A DNA stretch of 34,571 nt, taken from NCBI GenBank assembly GCA_041645325.1, contig JBAZQI010000010.1, positions 1 through 34,571 of the forward strand, given 5' to 3'. Below the pieces are notes generated by a model. That model searched no databases, was not told the origin of the DNA, and saw nothing but the letters and a program-made list of their open reading frames with translations. Below are positions 20,665 through 28,604 of the stretch, in pieces (the stretch's first letter is position 1; every line of letters begins with the position of its first letter). The translations under genes and the position numbers were made by a program. The stretch comes from JAFCCL01 sp041645325 (GTDB lineage Archaea > Iainarchaeota > Iainarchaeia > Iainarchaeales > GCA-2688035).

Positions 20665-22008
20665 GTGAAGAATTTGGTCGGGAAAAAAAAGGCGGGAAAA
20701 AAGCCTGCTGAAGAAGCCAATGCTGCTGTGGCCGTGAAAAAGGCTGAAAAAGAGGCTGTTGCCGAAGGCAAGTTTTCCCCAGGCTTTTTTTCAACAGAAA
20801 AAAAGGCTGAGGCAAAGCCGCAAAAGGCAGGGGAAGCGGGCGGAAAGAAGGCAAGGCATGGAATTCTTGGGTTTTTGGAGAAAAACCCGGCTGTTGTTGC
20901 AGGTGTAGTGTGCATCGTAATTGTTGCGGTTCTTGCCGCCGTTATCATGGCGCCCAATAATGCCAGCGTTGACGATTTTTGGAACAAGCAGAGCGGGAAT
21001 GCCTTGCTGAAAATGATTGTTGTGAGAAGCGACAGGTGCCCTGCCTGTGAGGTAGGCAGTTCTTTGGAGAACCTGTTCAAGGCAAACGGCATAAGCTATG
21101 AGATAAATGTTTTTGAGGAAAGCTCTTCCGACGGGCAGGGCCTGATTCAGTCAATGGGCATAGAAAAACTGCCGGCTTTTATAATTGAAGAAAAAAGCAT
21201 TTCGGACAGCATAGTTGTAAAGACAAAAAGCGGCTCTGCGCCATTAAAGGACGTGCTGCACTATTATGTAAGCCAGGGCGACGGCAAGTACGAAGAAGGC
21301 ATTTTTATGTTTCCGGAAATGGACCTTGAGGGCGTTGAAGAGGCAAAGCGGGCAAAGCTTCTTTTGGGCGAGGCATGCGGCAACGAAACCAATTTTGTTG
21401 TGCAGTATTTTGCCGACCCTTATGACCCGAACACAATCGAATACAGCAGGAGCTTTGAAAATTTTAGGGACCTGCTTGAAAGCAACAAGGACATAAATGT
21501 TTCGTTCAAGTACAATTATCTCCCCACATACAGCCAGTTCATGGAAAACAAATACCTGGAACTGTTCGGTGGCAATCCGGAGATTGTGCGGGAAAACATC
21601 CAGGGCGCGGGAAAATACCTCATTTGCGCAAACGACGCTTTTGGAACAAAGTACTTTAACAGGCTTGAAAGGGAACTGTATTCCACGTACTGCGGGTTTG
21701 ATTTCAATGCAGCCGAGCCAACTGACATAAACGGGCTTTTGGCGTGCGCTGACAGCAACCACTACAATGTTTTCATCAACGGCGAAGAGCTCGAGAAGGC
21801 GACAAGGGACGCGGCAATATACGACGGCATAATCATGAGCGAATGCCTTTACACTGTTGACCAAAAGATTGTGCTTTCGCAGGCAATTGCACAAAAGGCT
21901 GGCATAAAGACCACGCCTGTTGTTCTGGTGAACTGCCAGTACGAGGTTCCGCTGGAACAGGCGCTTACTGCTGTCTGCACAATAAACAGCGGGCTTGATT
22001 TTTGCTGA
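20665..22008 (+). CDS. Membrane-anchored thioredoxin/DsbA-like protein, tandem domains
   Basis: The 447-residue protein (GTG 20665) has a Lys/Ala/Glu-rich cytoplasmic N terminus (1-75), a transmembrane helix (about 80-100, VVAGVVCIVIVAVLAAVIM) and an extracytoplasmic thioredoxin-like domain with CPAC (C125-C128) and a cis-Pro (KLPAF). A second DsbA-like segment (about 235-447) lacks a CxxC in the usual place (FADPYDPNTIEY) but has cysteines later (YLICAND, TYCGFD, SECLYT) and TPVVLVN. It is probably a thiol oxidoreductase on the cell surface, perhaps a partner of the thioredoxin-CcdA fusion at 13078. Its N-terminal linker contains a palindromic repeat unit. Confidence 0.75.
   Translation: MKNLVGKKKAGKKPAEEANAAVAVKKAEKEAVAEGKFSPGFFSTEKKAEAKPQKAGEAGGKKARHGILGFLEKNPAVVAGVVCIVIVAVLAAVIMAPNNASVDDFWNKQSGNALLKMIVVRSDRCPACEVGSSLENLFKANGISYEINVFEESSSDGQGLIQSMGIEKLPAFIIEEKSISDSIVVKTKSGSAPLKDVLHYYVSQGDGKYEEGIFMFPEMDLEGVEEAKRAKLLLGEACGNETNFVVQYFADPYDPNTIEYSRSFENFRDLLESNKDINVSFKYNYLPTYSQFMENKYLELFGGNPEIVRENIQGAGKYLICANDAFGTKYFNRLERELYSTYCGFDFNAAEPTDINGLLACADSNHYNVFINGEELEKATRDAAIYDGIIMSECLYTVDQKIVLSQAIAQKAGIKTTPVVLVNCQYEVPLEQALTAVCTINSGLDFC
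20774..20816 (+). repeat. Palindromic repeat unit inside a coding region
   Basis: TTTTCCCCAGGC followed by a T-run, an AACAG loop and AAAAAAAGGCTGAGG matches the repeat family's core plus hairpin. It is read in frame as about 14 residues of the cytoplasmic linker (KFSPGFFSTEKKAEA), in a low-complexity part that would tolerate insertion. Confidence 0.6.
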
Positions 22009-22017
22009 GGCCGCCAC

Positions 22018-22638
22018 TTGCCGAAAAACGCGGATTCAATACAATTCTTTTTTCTGAACGGCTTGAAGCTCTCGGTTTTTCCAAAAGTTTATGAGCCAAG
22101 CGAGGACAGCTTTCTTCTTGCGGAAAATGTTGAAATTGCAAAGGGCTGTTCAGTGCTTGACCTTGGAACAGGCTCAGGCATCCAGGGAATAAGCGCGGCG
22201 GCAAAGGGCGCGGCGCATGTTGTGTGCACTGATGTGAATGAAAACGCGCTGAAAAACGCGGAAGAAAATGCCGAAAAGGCAGGCTTTTCGGATAGGTTTG
22301 AGTTCAGGCAAAGCAGCCTTTTTGATTGCGTGAAACAGGGAGAAAGGTTTGATGTCATTGTCTTCAATCCGCCTTACGTGCCCTCCAAGGGAAAACGGTT
22401 TGTTGATTTGGATGGCGGCAAAAAAGGAAGGGAAATTTTGGACAAATTCCTGGCGGAATTCCCGAAACATTTGAAGAAAAACGGGGCGTGTTTTTTCCTG
22501 CAAAGCAGCCTCAATGGCGAAAAGGAAACGGCAAATGCTTTGGAAAAAAATGGTTTTGAGGCGAGGGTTGTTGCGAGAAAACGAGTTTTTTTTGAAGAGC
22601 TGGTTGTGTTCAGGGCGGGAAAGCGGCAAAGCAAATAG
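22018..22638 (+). CDS. HemK2/PrmC-type class I methyltransferase
   Basis: The 206-residue protein has the archaeal/eukaryotic HemK2 pattern: VYEPSEDSFLLAE near the N terminus, the SAM-binding motif DLGTGSGIQGIS, an acidic TDVNENAL, and NPPYVP with N117-P-P-Y, which holds the Gln amide (or Lys) target. Members methylate the GGQ glutamine of release factor 1, in complex with Trm112 in several archaea and eukaryotes; no Trm112 gene is seen here. It starts at TTG, 9 bp after the preceding stop, and is probably co-transcribed with it. Confidence 0.9.
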   Translation: MPKNADSIQFFFLNGLKLSVFPKVYEPSEDSFLLAENVEIAKGCSVLDLGTGSGIQGISAAAKGAAHVVCTDVNENALKNAEENAEKAGFSDRFEFRQSSLFDCVKQGERFDVIVFNPPYVPSKGKRFVDLDGGKKGREILDKFLAEFPKHLKKNGACFFLQSSLNGEKETANALEKNGFEARVVARKRVFFEELVVFRAGKRQSK

Positions 22639-22668
22639 TTTTAATCCTGTTCAGGATAATGGGTTCTT

Positions 22669-23565
22669 ATGCCTACAAATGTTTCCGTTGAGTATGGAAA
22701 TGCAAAGAATGAGTATGACAGTGCTGTTTCGCCTGAGGCAAAGTTTATTGCACTGCAGAAAATGCAGAGTGCTGCGCCGTCACACAAGGGCGGCGAGAAC
22801 CTAAGGAGGGACATAAGCAAGAAACTTTCGTTGCTGCGCCAGGAGATTGAGAAAAAGAAGGCGCATGACAGCAAAAAGGGGGGGAGCACCAAGAGCTTTG
22901 CCGTGAAAAAAGAGGGCATTGGGCAGATAGTGCTTGTCGGCCTGCCTAACAGCGGCAAGAGCACGTTACTGAACCTGCTCACAGGCGTTGGCACAAAGGT
23001 TGCAAGCTATCCTTTTACGACAAAGGAGCCTGTCATTGGAATGATGGATTATTTTGGCGGCATGATTCAGCTTGTTGAATTGCCGGCGATTGTAGAGGGA
23101 AGCAGCGCTGGAAAGGCTGATGGCCCGCAGGTTTTGTCGATTGCAAGGAATGCCGATGCAATAATCGTTGTTTCCATTGGCGGGGAAGGCGAAAAGATTG
23201 TTGAAAAAGAGCTTTTGGCAAGCGGGATTTCGCTTAACAGGAAAGAGGCTGACAAGATTTTCAAAAACTCCTTGAGCGTGAATGCCTTTCAGGAACAGGA
23301 TTTGGAGAATCTCAAGGAGCGCATTTTCAGGTTGCTTGACAAAATTCTTGTTTTCACCAAAAAGCCGGGCACAAAGGCCAATTTTGACATGCCGCTTGGC
23401 CTGCCATTGCATTCAACTGTAAAAGACGCGGCAAGATACCTGCACAAGGACTTTGAAAAAAACCTTCGTTTTGCGCGCGTTTGGGGCTCCACAACGTATG
23501 CGGGACAGCGGGTTTCAAAGGACTACGAACTGAAAAACAGGGACCTTGTCGAAATTTTTGCCTGA
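22669..23565 (+). CDS. DRG/Obg-like GTPase with C-terminal TGS-like domain
   Basis: The 298-residue protein has a helical N terminus, the P-loop GLPNSGKST (91-99), switch region YPFTTKEPVIG, and MIQLVELPAIVEG where DRG proteins have DxPG. The C terminus (about 235-298, ending YELKNRDLVEIFA) fits a TGS domain as in DRG/Rbg translation GTPases. It is shorter than usual DRGs (about 360 residues), and I find no clear NKxD motif: the expected place reads LSVNAFQEQD. It may therefore have changed nucleotide specificity or lost tight GTP binding. ATG 22669. Confidence 0.8.
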   Translation: MPTNVSVEYGNAKNEYDSAVSPEAKFIALQKMQSAAPSHKGGENLRRDISKKLSLLRQEIEKKKAHDSKKGGSTKSFAVKKEGIGQIVLVGLPNSGKSTLLNLLTGVGTKVASYPFTTKEPVIGMMDYFGGMIQLVELPAIVEGSSAGKADGPQVLSIARNADAIIVVSIGGEGEKIVEKELLASGISLNRKEADKIFKNSLSVNAFQEQDLENLKERIFRLLDKILVFTKKPGTKANFDMPLGLPLHSTVKDAARYLHKDFEKNLRFARVWGSTTYAGQRVSKDYELKNRDLVEIFA

Positions 23566-23579
23566 AGCGCACCGGCTTT

Positions 23580-24434
23580 TTATTTTTTGCCTTTTGTTTC
23601 TTCCGCTTGTTTTTTTGCCCCGCGAAACCGTGAAAATATTGCCACGGCAACCAGGAGGATTATTATTGCGGCTATCAGGAGAATGATTGGCTGATTTCCC
23701 CGGATTTCTATGGATAAATTTTTTTCAAGCAAGTGTTTTCCCAAAGAGTCCTCGAAGCTAATTTGCATCACAAGGGACTTTTTTCCCGTGGCCTCCGGGT
23801 CCGGCCTGAAGGCAAAGGCTTTTGCCTCATAGCTTTCGCCCGGCGCAAGCTCGGCGACAAAAACAGGGTCTGCCTTGCTTTCAATTCCTTCAAAGGCAAG
23901 AAGCTCGGCTTTTATGTTGCGCACAGGCTCCTTGCTGTTGTTTTTCATTGAAAGCGAAATTGAGCCTTCTTCGCCAGTGCCAAGCAAAGCCTTTGAAACG
24001 CCTGAGGAAACCGCAAGCGGGCTTTCCCGCACGCTCACATAGGTTGCGCTCATGTTTGTGTATGCCCCAACGCCATAGTCAACGTAAACAAACAGCTTGT
24101 TTGCGTCGGCTTCCGCAGGCTTTAGGGCAACCAGCATTGTGGCCTTTTCCTGAGGCTCGATTGACGCTATTTCAGTTGCAAACACGCTTTTTTCAACGCC
24201 TGCGTCAATTATTTTCAGGCCCTCGGAGGCCGAGACCTTGACGAGGACTTTTTTTGCCGCGTCGGTTGAATCGTTGAAAATGTCAACTTTATAGAAGCCT
24301 GTTTCGCCAGGGTAAAGCAGGGTTGCCTGCTGGCCTGGTTCATTTGGAGAAATGCTGGCAAGCAGCCCTGCGCTTGCAGTTGAGCAGAACAGCAGCAGGG
24401 CAAGAAGGGCAATCACATTATTCGTTCCAGCCAT
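23580..24434 (-). CDS. Secreted CARDB/NEW1-like surface protein with C-terminal anchor
   Basis: The protein (284 residues from ATG 24434) has a signal peptide ending near TASA, two beta-sandwich repeats of the archaeal adhesion/CARDB kind (GETGFYKVDIFNDSTDAAKKV and EEGSISLSMKNNSKEPVRNI), a transmembrane helix (PIILLIAAIIILLVAVAIF) and a short basic tail, KKQAEETKGKK. It overlaps the end of the upstream gene at 24418 by 17 bp, so the two form one operon. The start was placed after GAGGTTG; an alternative ATG at 24443 adds three residues. It is presumably a cell-envelope protein. Confidence 0.72.
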   Translation of the reverse strand: MAGTNNVIALLALLLFCSTASAGLLASISPNEPGQQATLLYPGETGFYKVDIFNDSTDAAKKVLVKVSASEGLKIIDAGVEKSVFATEIASIEPQEKATMLVALKPAEADANKLFVYVDYGVGAYTNMSATYVSVRESPLAVSSGVSKALLGTGEEGSISLSMKNNSKEPVRNIKAELLAFEGIESKADPVFVAELAPGESYEAKAFAFRPDPEATGKKSLVMQISFEDSLGKHLLEKNLSIEIRGNQPIILLIAAIIILLVAVAIFSRFRGAKKQAEETKGKK

Positions 24435-25722
24435 GCACTTCAACCTCTTCCTCGCTTCCGCTCACAAGGCCTGAAAACTTTTTCCTGTTTTTCAGGGCAT
24501 AAATGATTATGACCGCTATTATCAGCAACACAACGCCTGTGAAAAGCAGGTCTGTCTGGACAACGGGCTCTGATTCCTTAATTCCTTCCGCGTAAACATT
24601 GAGTGCATATTTTTTTGCGCTTGCCGCGTTTTGCTCGGCCTGTTCAAATGAGCCGGCTTCATAGAAGGCCTTTGCCTTTTCCCAGTCTGCTTTTGCGTTT
24701 GCAAGGTCGGCTTGGTTTTTCCAGGCGTAAACATAGGCCTCGTCGGAAAGCAGGGCCATGAGCTGGTCAAGGCTTCCCTCGCCTGTCTTGTCCAAAATCT
24801 CCTCATCCATCCCATAAAGGGCCTGCATTGCATTGTTTCTTTTTTCCCTTGTTGAAAGCCCAAGCACCAGGCCGTCAACGTTTGCCGAGGCCCCGTTGAA
24901 GACCTGTTTTATTTTTTCCTCAAGGTCAATGGAGGTTGTGGCCTTTGAGCTGAATTGCTGCAGGCTGCTTGGGATGTTGGCAAGGCTGTTCAGGCCCTGT
25001 TTTGTCTCAAGCGGCAGGTTAATCAGCGCTATTTGCTGCCTTAGGCTGTCAAGTTCGGCGAGGTATCTTGCCCTTGCGGTTTCAAGCTCTGCTATTGCGT
25101 CAAAGGCGTTTTGGAATTTTTTCTGGAAAGCATTGAGTGAGTTTGTGTCAGGCTTTGAAGAAAATTCGGCTTCAAAGGCCATTGCTTCGGCAATATCCTG
25201 GCCTGCCTGTTCCGCAAGAGGCTTCATTTCGTCAAGCTGCCCTGAAAGGCTGTCAGTATCATCCTGCAAATCGGAGTAGCCGGCCAGGCTTGTTTTTATT
25301 GTTGTGAGGTCAACCTTTTCGTTTTTGAGGTCCTGCGCAAGGTCTGAGAAGAATTTTGCGTTTGCGGCATCGAAAAGCCACAGGCTTTGCTTGCTGCTTG
25401 TTTCATTAATCTGTTTTTCATAGCGCAGCACGTACGCTGTTTTTATGAGGTTGCGCTTTGATATTGCGGAATCCGGCAAGGCGGCGGTTTTGTCGTAAAC
25501 CGGAATGAAGCCGCTTAGGGTGTCGCCGCTTAAGACAGTTATGACCCAGTAGTCCTTGGCTTTGTCGGCTATTCTTACGTTTGGATAAATTTCCGTGGTT
25601 TCGCCAGAGTAAAGGAAATTGTTCTGCTGCGTTGCAAAATTTATTGCGTCCTGTGCGCTGATGGCAAGTGCCTGGCTGAGGAAAAGCAGCAGGGCAAAAG
25701 CAATCAAAAACCTTTTAGGCAT
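24418..25722 (-). CDS. Secreted coiled-coil surface protein with C-terminal anchor
   Basis: A 434-residue protein with a signal peptide (MPKRFLIAFALLLFLSQALA), a beta-rich region to about residue 110, extended helical coiled coils (about 120-270 and 320-380), a transmembrane helix (LLFTGVVLLIIAVIIIYAL, about 390-408) and an acidic tail ending EEEVEVHGWNE. Its layout matches 5606 and it shares an operon with 23580. It probably forms a stalk or sheath-like part of the envelope. No family is recognised. Confidence 0.72.
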   Translation of the reverse strand: MPKRFLIAFALLLFLSQALAISAQDAINFATQQNNFLYSGETTEIYPNVRIADKAKDYWVITVLSGDTLSGFIPVYDKTAALPDSAISKRNLIKTAYVLRYEKQINETSSKQSLWLFDAANAKFFSDLAQDLKNEKVDLTTIKTSLAGYSDLQDDTDSLSGQLDEMKPLAEQAGQDIAEAMAFEAEFSSKPDTNSLNAFQKKFQNAFDAIAELETARARYLAELDSLRQQIALINLPLETKQGLNSLANIPSSLQQFSSKATTSIDLEEKIKQVFNGASANVDGLVLGLSTREKRNNAMQALYGMDEEILDKTGEGSLDQLMALLSDEAYVYAWKNQADLANAKADWEKAKAFYEAGSFEQAEQNAASAKKYALNVYAEGIKESEPVVQTDLLFTGVVLLIIAVIIIYALKNRKKFSGLVSGSEEEVEVHGWNE

Positions 25723-25810
25723 AAACAGTAGTAATAAATAAAGCGGAATATATTAAGGTTTTGGTGAAGCAAAAAAAGCAAACGGCAGAAATGAAAGCGG
25801 TGGCAGGCAA

Positions 25811-26095
25811 ATGAGACCGGGAAACATTTGGGGAAGGGCAAGATTCGCTGCAAGGCGCGCCTGGTTCAGGTGGAGAATGAAGCGAAAGCTCGGGGCGCAG
25901 ATAAAAGAATTGCGAGGCAGGATTAAATTGGCCAGATTGGAAAGAGATGCCCCGAAATTGATGCCGCAAACATTCGGGCCAATGAAAAGGCAAATCGCTG
26001 AAAATGAAGCTAGGCTCAGAAAGGCTCTCAGCGCAAATGAAAGGCGAATGCGAAGAATTGAAACGCGCAGCATGGCTGGCGCGGGAAAAAGATAA
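25811..26095 (+). CDS. Small Arg-rich helical protein
   Basis: The 94-residue protein is very basic (over 20 Arg and about 8 Lys) with predicted long helices (RFAARRAWFRWRMKRKLGAQIKELRGRIK and IAENEARLRKALSANERRMRRIE) and a short Pro-containing turn in the middle. The charge suggests binding to nucleic acid or the membrane surface. A TATA-like GAATATATTAA lies near 25747, and the gene is divergent from the surface-protein operon. No family is recognised; codon use fits a real gene, but confidence is moderate. Confidence 0.5.
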   Translation: MRPGNIWGRARFAARRAWFRWRMKRKLGAQIKELRGRIKLARLERDAPKLMPQTFGPMKRQIAENEARLRKALSANERRMRRIETRSMAGAGKR

Positions 26096-26113
26096 AAAAA
26101 GGCGCTTATTGCA

Positions 26114-26815
26114 ATGAACGCAAAAGTTGTTTTGGTTAGGCCTGTTTATGAGGAAAATGTTGGGCTTGCGGCAAGGGCCTGTGCAAATTTTGGCTGCAGG
26201 GAGCTTGCGTTTGTAAGGCCTGAATGCGACTGGAAATCCGGCAAGGCAAAGAGCAGGGCAATGCACGGAAAAGAAATCCTGCTTAAGGCAAAGGAATTCG
26301 GGAGCATTTCCGAAGCTGTCAAGGATTGCTCTTATGTTATTGCCACTTCCGCAAAAAAGGGGGGCAAAAGAAATGCAATGGCGCCTGAAGAAATTGCCAG
26401 GGCTTTCGGCAAGAGCAATGCAAGAATTGCGCTTGTTTTTGGACCAGAGCCAAGCGGCCTTGCCAATGAAGAGATTGCGGAATGCGATTTTGTTGCGACA
26501 ATTCCTGCGAGTGAAAAATACCCGACACTGAATTTGAGCCATGCTGTCTGCACAATGCTTTACGCGCTTTTTGCCGGGAGCGGGAAAGGCAAGGGTTTTG
26601 AGGATACAAAGCCCGCAACCAAAAAGCTTTTGCTCAAAGCGTTTGAAAAAGACCTTGAAATGCTTTCATCCATTGACGACAAAAAGGCGGTGAGGGCGTC
26701 CTTTAGGGCGCTTTGCTCGAGGGCGCTTCTTTCGGAAAAAGAGGCAAAAGCCCTTGTTGCATTCCTGTCGGAAATGGGAAAGGCAATGAAGAGAAAAGGC
26801 GGAAAGGGCTGTTAG
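26114..26815 (+). CDS. trmJ: TrmJ-like SPOUT tRNA 2'-O-methyltransferase
   Basis: The 233-residue protein has the TrmH/TrmJ signature motifs: PVYEENVGLAARACANFGC at the start, LVFGPEPSGLANEEIAECD (motif 2) and ATIPASEKYPTLNLSHAV (motif 3), which form the SPOUT knot and SAM site. TrmJ 2'-O-methylates tRNA position 32. A helical C-terminal extension (about 170-233) matches the family. It begins 18 bp after the preceding Arg-rich gene. Confidence 0.92.
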   Translation: MNAKVVLVRPVYEENVGLAARACANFGCRELAFVRPECDWKSGKAKSRAMHGKEILLKAKEFGSISEAVKDCSYVIATSAKKGGKRNAMAPEEIARAFGKSNARIALVFGPEPSGLANEEIAECDFVATIPASEKYPTLNLSHAVCTMLYALFAGSGKGKGFEDTKPATKKLLLKAFEKDLEMLSSIDDKKAVRASFRALCSRALLSEKEAKALVAFLSEMGKAMKRKGGKGC

Positions 26816-26941
26816 CAGAGGGATTGCCTTTCGCATGGCATCGCACAAGAACCGAAAGCCAGATTTACAGGCAAAAAATTAACTTTGTAGGCGGATTTCA
26901 TACTTTATTAATCTTTTTGTAATTTTATTTACTGTGAATAT

Positions 26942-27202
26942 ATGCCCCACAAAAGTCATCTGATTATTGAGAAGGAATTAGAGATGGCAAAAACACAGGT
27001 TAAAGTAGGCGGAATATATTCTCACTACAAAAACCCAGAACATTTAGTCAAGGTTATAGCGTTAGGGACTCAAGAAGCTACTGATAAATTAGGTGTTATT
27101 TATCAAGAAGCAGCTAACAAAAACCTCGTTTTTGTGAGAGATTTGAATATTTGGCTGGAAAGGCCTCTCAAGGATATTCCCCGCTTTAAGCTGGTTAAGT
27201 AG
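26942..27202 (+). CDS. DUF1653-like small protein
   Basis: An 86-residue protein with the DUF1653 pattern: GGIYSHYKNPEHLVKVIALG, a middle segment LGVIYQEAANKNLVFVRDLNIW, and ERPLKDIPRFKLV at the end, where the family has VRPLEMF. Members are small beta-rich proteins of unknown function. ATG 26942 lies about 30 nt after a TTTATTAATC box; an internal ATG at 26984 would give a more typical length. It is followed by a 114-bp gap. Confidence 0.65.
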   Translation: MPHKSHLIIEKELEMAKTQVKVGGIYSHYKNPEHLVKVIALGTQEATDKLGVIYQEAANKNLVFVRDLNIWLERPLKDIPRFKLVK

Positions 27203-27316
27203 AAGGAAGCCCAAAATCAGCGCCAGAATGACAGTGGGCAAATCAGGCTTTATAGGCAAAGCTCTGGGCGGCGAAAGGGTTAAAAGCCCGGAAAGCGCCT
27301 TTTCTTATTGATTGAC

Positions 27317-27709
27317 ATGGCTATTCCCGAAGCGCTTGGGCGAAGGGTTCTTTGGAGAGAGATTGGCTCAAAGGCAAAGAGCAAGATGCTAAGGGCGGTG
27401 CAGGGCCAGGCTCTTTACTGGGTTACAAGAAGATACAGGAGGGTGATTATTCCAATGGCAATGGAAATGAAGATTTCCCCGGACAAGCTGAGGGAACACC
27501 TTGACCTTTTACTTAAGAAAGGCGTTTCGAAAAGGGAAATCCCTGACAGGATGGTTCAGGACCTTGAGGCATTAAGGGAATTAAGGGATGCAACAAAAGT
27601 AGAACCTGAAAGGTGGAACAAGTTCCTGCAAAAGCACACGCTTGCAGAGGCAATGCAGGAAATGCAGCAGCACGCGCAAATGCAGGCACAAATGCAGAAA
27701 AGGGCATAA
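27317..27709 (+). CDS. Helical basic protein of unknown function
   Basis: The 130-residue protein is mostly helical: MAIPEALGRRVLWREIGSKAKSKMLRAVQ, a middle KISPDKLREHLDLLLKKGVS, and a Met/Gln-rich tail (LAEAMQEMQQHAQMQAQMQK). A TTG start eight residues... three codons upstream (27308) is the alternative. The GCTTTATAGG sequence near 27248 could be the TATA box. I recognise no family and no catalytic motif. Codon use is like the neighbours. Confidence 0.6.
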   Translation: MAIPEALGRRVLWREIGSKAKSKMLRAVQGQALYWVTRRYRRVIIPMAMEMKISPDKLREHLDLLLKKGVSKREIPDRMVQDLEALRELRDATKVEPERWNKFLQKHTLAEAMQEMQQHAQMQAQMQKRA

Positions 27710-27853
27710 CGGCTTTTTGGGGCATTCGTGGAAAGCGGCTAATAAAATGCTTTGGGCGCAAGCTTGACTTTTGGCGCAAAGCCCTTTTTGAGTGCTTGGA
27801 ATTTGTTTGGTTCAATATGGAGTTAATGGCGAATTTTGAAAAGCAGCGTTATT

Positions 27854-28558
27854 CTATGTTCTTGGATAGGTACAAGTTATTTTGTGTATTTTTTCAACAC
27901 CATTCTCTCTATAGGTTATCTCAATTACCCCTTTTTGGGCCTGCTTTCCTGCCTCCAAATTTTTTAAGCGGTCTAGGAACACCCAATAGCCTGCATCAGT
28001 TAAGTCGCCTTCTTGTGTAATTTGCATTGTTCCAGAGAAGCCTTCTTTTCCAACTGCTGAAACAAATTCAAGTGTTCGCCCTTCTTCTTTCAGCAAAATT
28101 ATATGAAACTTTAAATCAACCATGTCTTTGTTTATCCCGACCAAACCAGTAAATATCGGGTCGCCGGCTGGCTCGTTCTCGCATGTGCTGTAGTTTGCGT
28201 TTGGGCTTGTTTCCTTTTGCTTTTCAAGCTGTTCCTGGCTAGCACAATAGTAATTGCAGGTTACCGCCTTTTCAGGGTAGAGCGTCATGGAATGCCCAGT
28301 GCCTTTAACCAAAGAAACCGCGAGACCGTTTGATTCACAAAACGCTTTTTCGTCTTCACAGTCTGCAATAGAATCGCAGCTTGCACAAGTTCTAATGAAT
28401 TTGTAAACCTCAAAACCGTTTATTATTGCCGCTTGCTGTGTTGTTTCGTCTTGAACACCAGGCTCGTTTGCTGTGGCGCCGTTTGATTCTTGCTGCTGGA
28501 CACAACCACTTAGAATTAAAAAAATAAAAAGCGCTATAATCAAGGGCAGTTTCCTCAT
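27854..28558 (-). CDS. Lipoprotein-like secreted protein
   Basis: A 234-residue protein with a signal peptide ending LILSGC (Cys19), an N-terminal low-complexity Gln/Thr/Glu linker, a cysteine-bearing region (TCASCDSIADCEDEKAFCESNG and VTCNYYCASQ) and a beta-rich second half with VDLKFHIILLKEEG and GVIEITYRENG. It is probably anchored outside the membrane. Its TATA box (AATAAATAG, near 28580-28590) lies just inside the flank of the IS insertion at 28605, so the core promoter survives but sequences further upstream were displaced. Family not recognised. Confidence 0.7.
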   Translation of the reverse strand: MRKLPLIIALFIFLILSGCVQQQESNGATANEPGVQDETTQQAAIINGFEVYKFIRTCASCDSIADCEDEKAFCESNGLAVSLVKGTGHSMTLYPEKAVTCNYYCASQEQLEKQKETSPNANYSTCENEPAGDPIFTGLVGINKDMVDLKFHIILLKEEGRTLEFVSAVGKEGFSGTMQITQEGDLTDAGYWVFLDRLKNLEAGKQAQKGVIEITYRENGVEKIHKITCTYPRT

Positions 28559-28596
28559 CTGAAAGAAATAAGCGTTTTCATCTATTTATTCTTTTG

Positions 28597-28604
28597 CTTC
28601 TCTT
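28597..28604. repeat. Target-site duplication of the IS element, left copy
   Basis: CTTCTCTT directly abuts the left terminal inverted repeat and is repeated at 30015-30022. Eight base pairs is the size typical of the IS66 family. Confidence 0.9.

Noticed and set aside
27613..28020. 135-residue plus-strand ORF after the helical protein
   Set aside because: It overlaps the end of a better gene in another frame and the antisense of the lipoprotein gene.
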